NCBI GenBank assembly: GCA_002937525.1
Contig: PTKA01000144.1
Coordinates: forward strand, 1-5,160
Length of the DNA stretch: 5,160 nucleotides
Direction of reading: 5' to 3'
Origin: Alphaproteobacteria bacterium MarineAlpha10_Bin3
GTDB taxonomy: Bacteria > Pseudomonadota > Alphaproteobacteria > UBA8366 > GCA-2717185
The position numbers were made by a program, and so were the translations under genes. Below are positions 4,704-5,160 of this stretch, one piece after another. Numbering within the stretch: the stretch's first letter is position 1; every line of letters begins with the position of its first letter. The notes beneath the pieces are model-generated. The model searched no databases and was not told where the DNA came from. It saw nothing but the letters and a program-made list of their open reading frames with translations.

Positions 4704-5160
4704 AGCGCGTGAGCTCGGCGTCCTCATCCGACGGCGTCGCGTCGCCGGAGGGATGGTTGTGCGCCAGGATCACCGCGGTGCACTTGCGCTTGACCGCCTC
4801 GCTGAACAGGTCGGCCATCCGTGCGCCGACGGTATTGACCGCGCCCTGGGCCACCTGCGCGATGTGCACCACCCGATGCTGACCGTCCAACAGCATCACC
4901 TGCAGCGTCTCGTCGGGCAGCGAGGCGATGCGCGGCGCCAGCAGGCGAGCCGCATCTTCAGGGCTACGCACCTGCGGTCGGTCGTCGATGGCCTCGAGTT
5001 GCAGCCGGCGCCAGCTCCAGCGCGGCCTTGATCTGCGCAGCCTTGGCCGGGCCGATCCCGTGGTGACCGCGGATCTCGTCAACGCTTGCTTCGGCCAGTG
5101 CCCGCAGGCTGCCGAAGCCGGTAATCAGTTTTTGCGCCAACTCCACCGCGCTGCCCTGTG
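4693..5160 (-). pseudogene. radC: RadC-family (UPF0758, JAMM/MPN domain) protein, truncated and frameshifted
   Basis: RadC similarity enters from the right edge as QGSAVELAQKLITGFGSLRA (window edge to about 5100) and continues through the helix-hairpin-helix stretch EIRGHHGIGPAKAAQ to AALEL near 5012. There the frame shifts. It resumes as RRLQLEAIDD in another minus-strand frame and carries the JAMM metalloprotease-like domain: [11 protein letters not shown], then [14 protein letters not shown] (about 4761-4720), with the HxH, Ser and Asp metal-site pattern intact and an upstream Glu in DETLQV. Similarity ends at DAELTRSA (about 4700), so roughly the last 35 residues are missing. The family was once linked to DNA repair, but its function is unresolved. 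The JAMM region ([20 protein letters not shown]) looks unlike usual alphaproteobacterial RadC and suggests another phylum. It begins outside the window. Confidence 0.85.
5007..5012 (-). other. Frameshift site within radC
   Basis: At the minus-strand stretch CTGGAGCTGGCGCCGGCTGC (5001-5020) the HhH frame reads LELAPA, whereas the downstream frame supplies RRLQLE. Family members read LELGRRL here, so the data fit a loss of two nucleotides (GGGCGC to GCGC), or alternatively the gain of one, around 5007-5012. It may be a real mutation or an error in a GC-rich run. Confidence 0.65.

Noticed and set aside
4703..4882. Plus-strand continuation of the ETF-QO frame to a stop at 4882 as a novel fusion protein
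   Set aside because: The codons are the antisense of the conserved radC JAMM domain and show no ETF-QO or other family features.
1..5160. CRISPR array, tRNA or rRNA genes
   Set aside because: No regularly spaced repeats, cloverleaf-like stretches or conserved rRNA segments were seen on either strand.

Overview
The window looks like a GC-rich chromosomal segment of an alphaproteobacterium, probably Rhodospirillales-like. The UDG-4-type glycosylase, the ETF-ubiquinone oxidoreductase start and the codon bias (long antisense open frames) all fit this. The taxonomic call is from memory of protein families and was not searched. Both edges look abnormal. The left edge is the 3' end of an IS630-family insertion sequence. 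At the right edge the ETF-QO gene breaks off after about 30 codons and runs straight into an oppositely oriented, frameshifted radC fragment that does not look alphaproteobacterial. Intact ordinary sequence therefore spans roughly 100-4690.

Layout, left to right: IS630 transposase C-terminus (+, about 1-83, IS end near 98); an M24 'pita-bread' hydrolase with altered metal ligands (-, 101-1234); a MerB-like organomercurial lyase (-, 1325-2014); a small two-helix membrane protein with a CxxC in its first helix (-, 2011-2259); a 21-codon leader-like ORF (-, 2249-2314); a promoter with a perfect dyad inside a 19-bp spacer (-, 2362-2392); a LysR-type regulator (-, 2407-3285); a divergent regulatory region with LysR-type half-sites around 3341-3366; a DUF4242 small protein (+, 3439-3702); a family-4-like uracil-DNA glycosylase (-, 3708-4508); the ETF-QO N-terminal fragment (+, 4604 to about 4703); and the radC fragment (-, about 4693-5160).

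The most interesting unit is the minus-strand cluster at 1325-2392. A promoter with the geometry of MerR-family targets (over-long 19-bp spacer filled by an inverted repeat) lies just upstream of a tiny ORF, a MerF/MerT-sized CxxC membrane protein and a MerB homologue with the Cys/Asp/Cys catalytic set. The reading frames overlap by 11 and 4 nt, suggesting translational coupling. No merA, merP or merR is visible. This would be a compact organomercurial (or other organometal) uptake/cleavage module lacking the reductase. The M24 hydrolase follows in the same direction and could be co-transcribed, though a 90-nt gap separates it.

The LysR regulator and the DUF4242 gene are divergent, the classic arrangement of a LysR-type regulator and its target. 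The glycosylase and ETF-QO are divergent across 95 bp. The DUF4242 gene and the glycosylase converge with only 5 bp between their stop codons.
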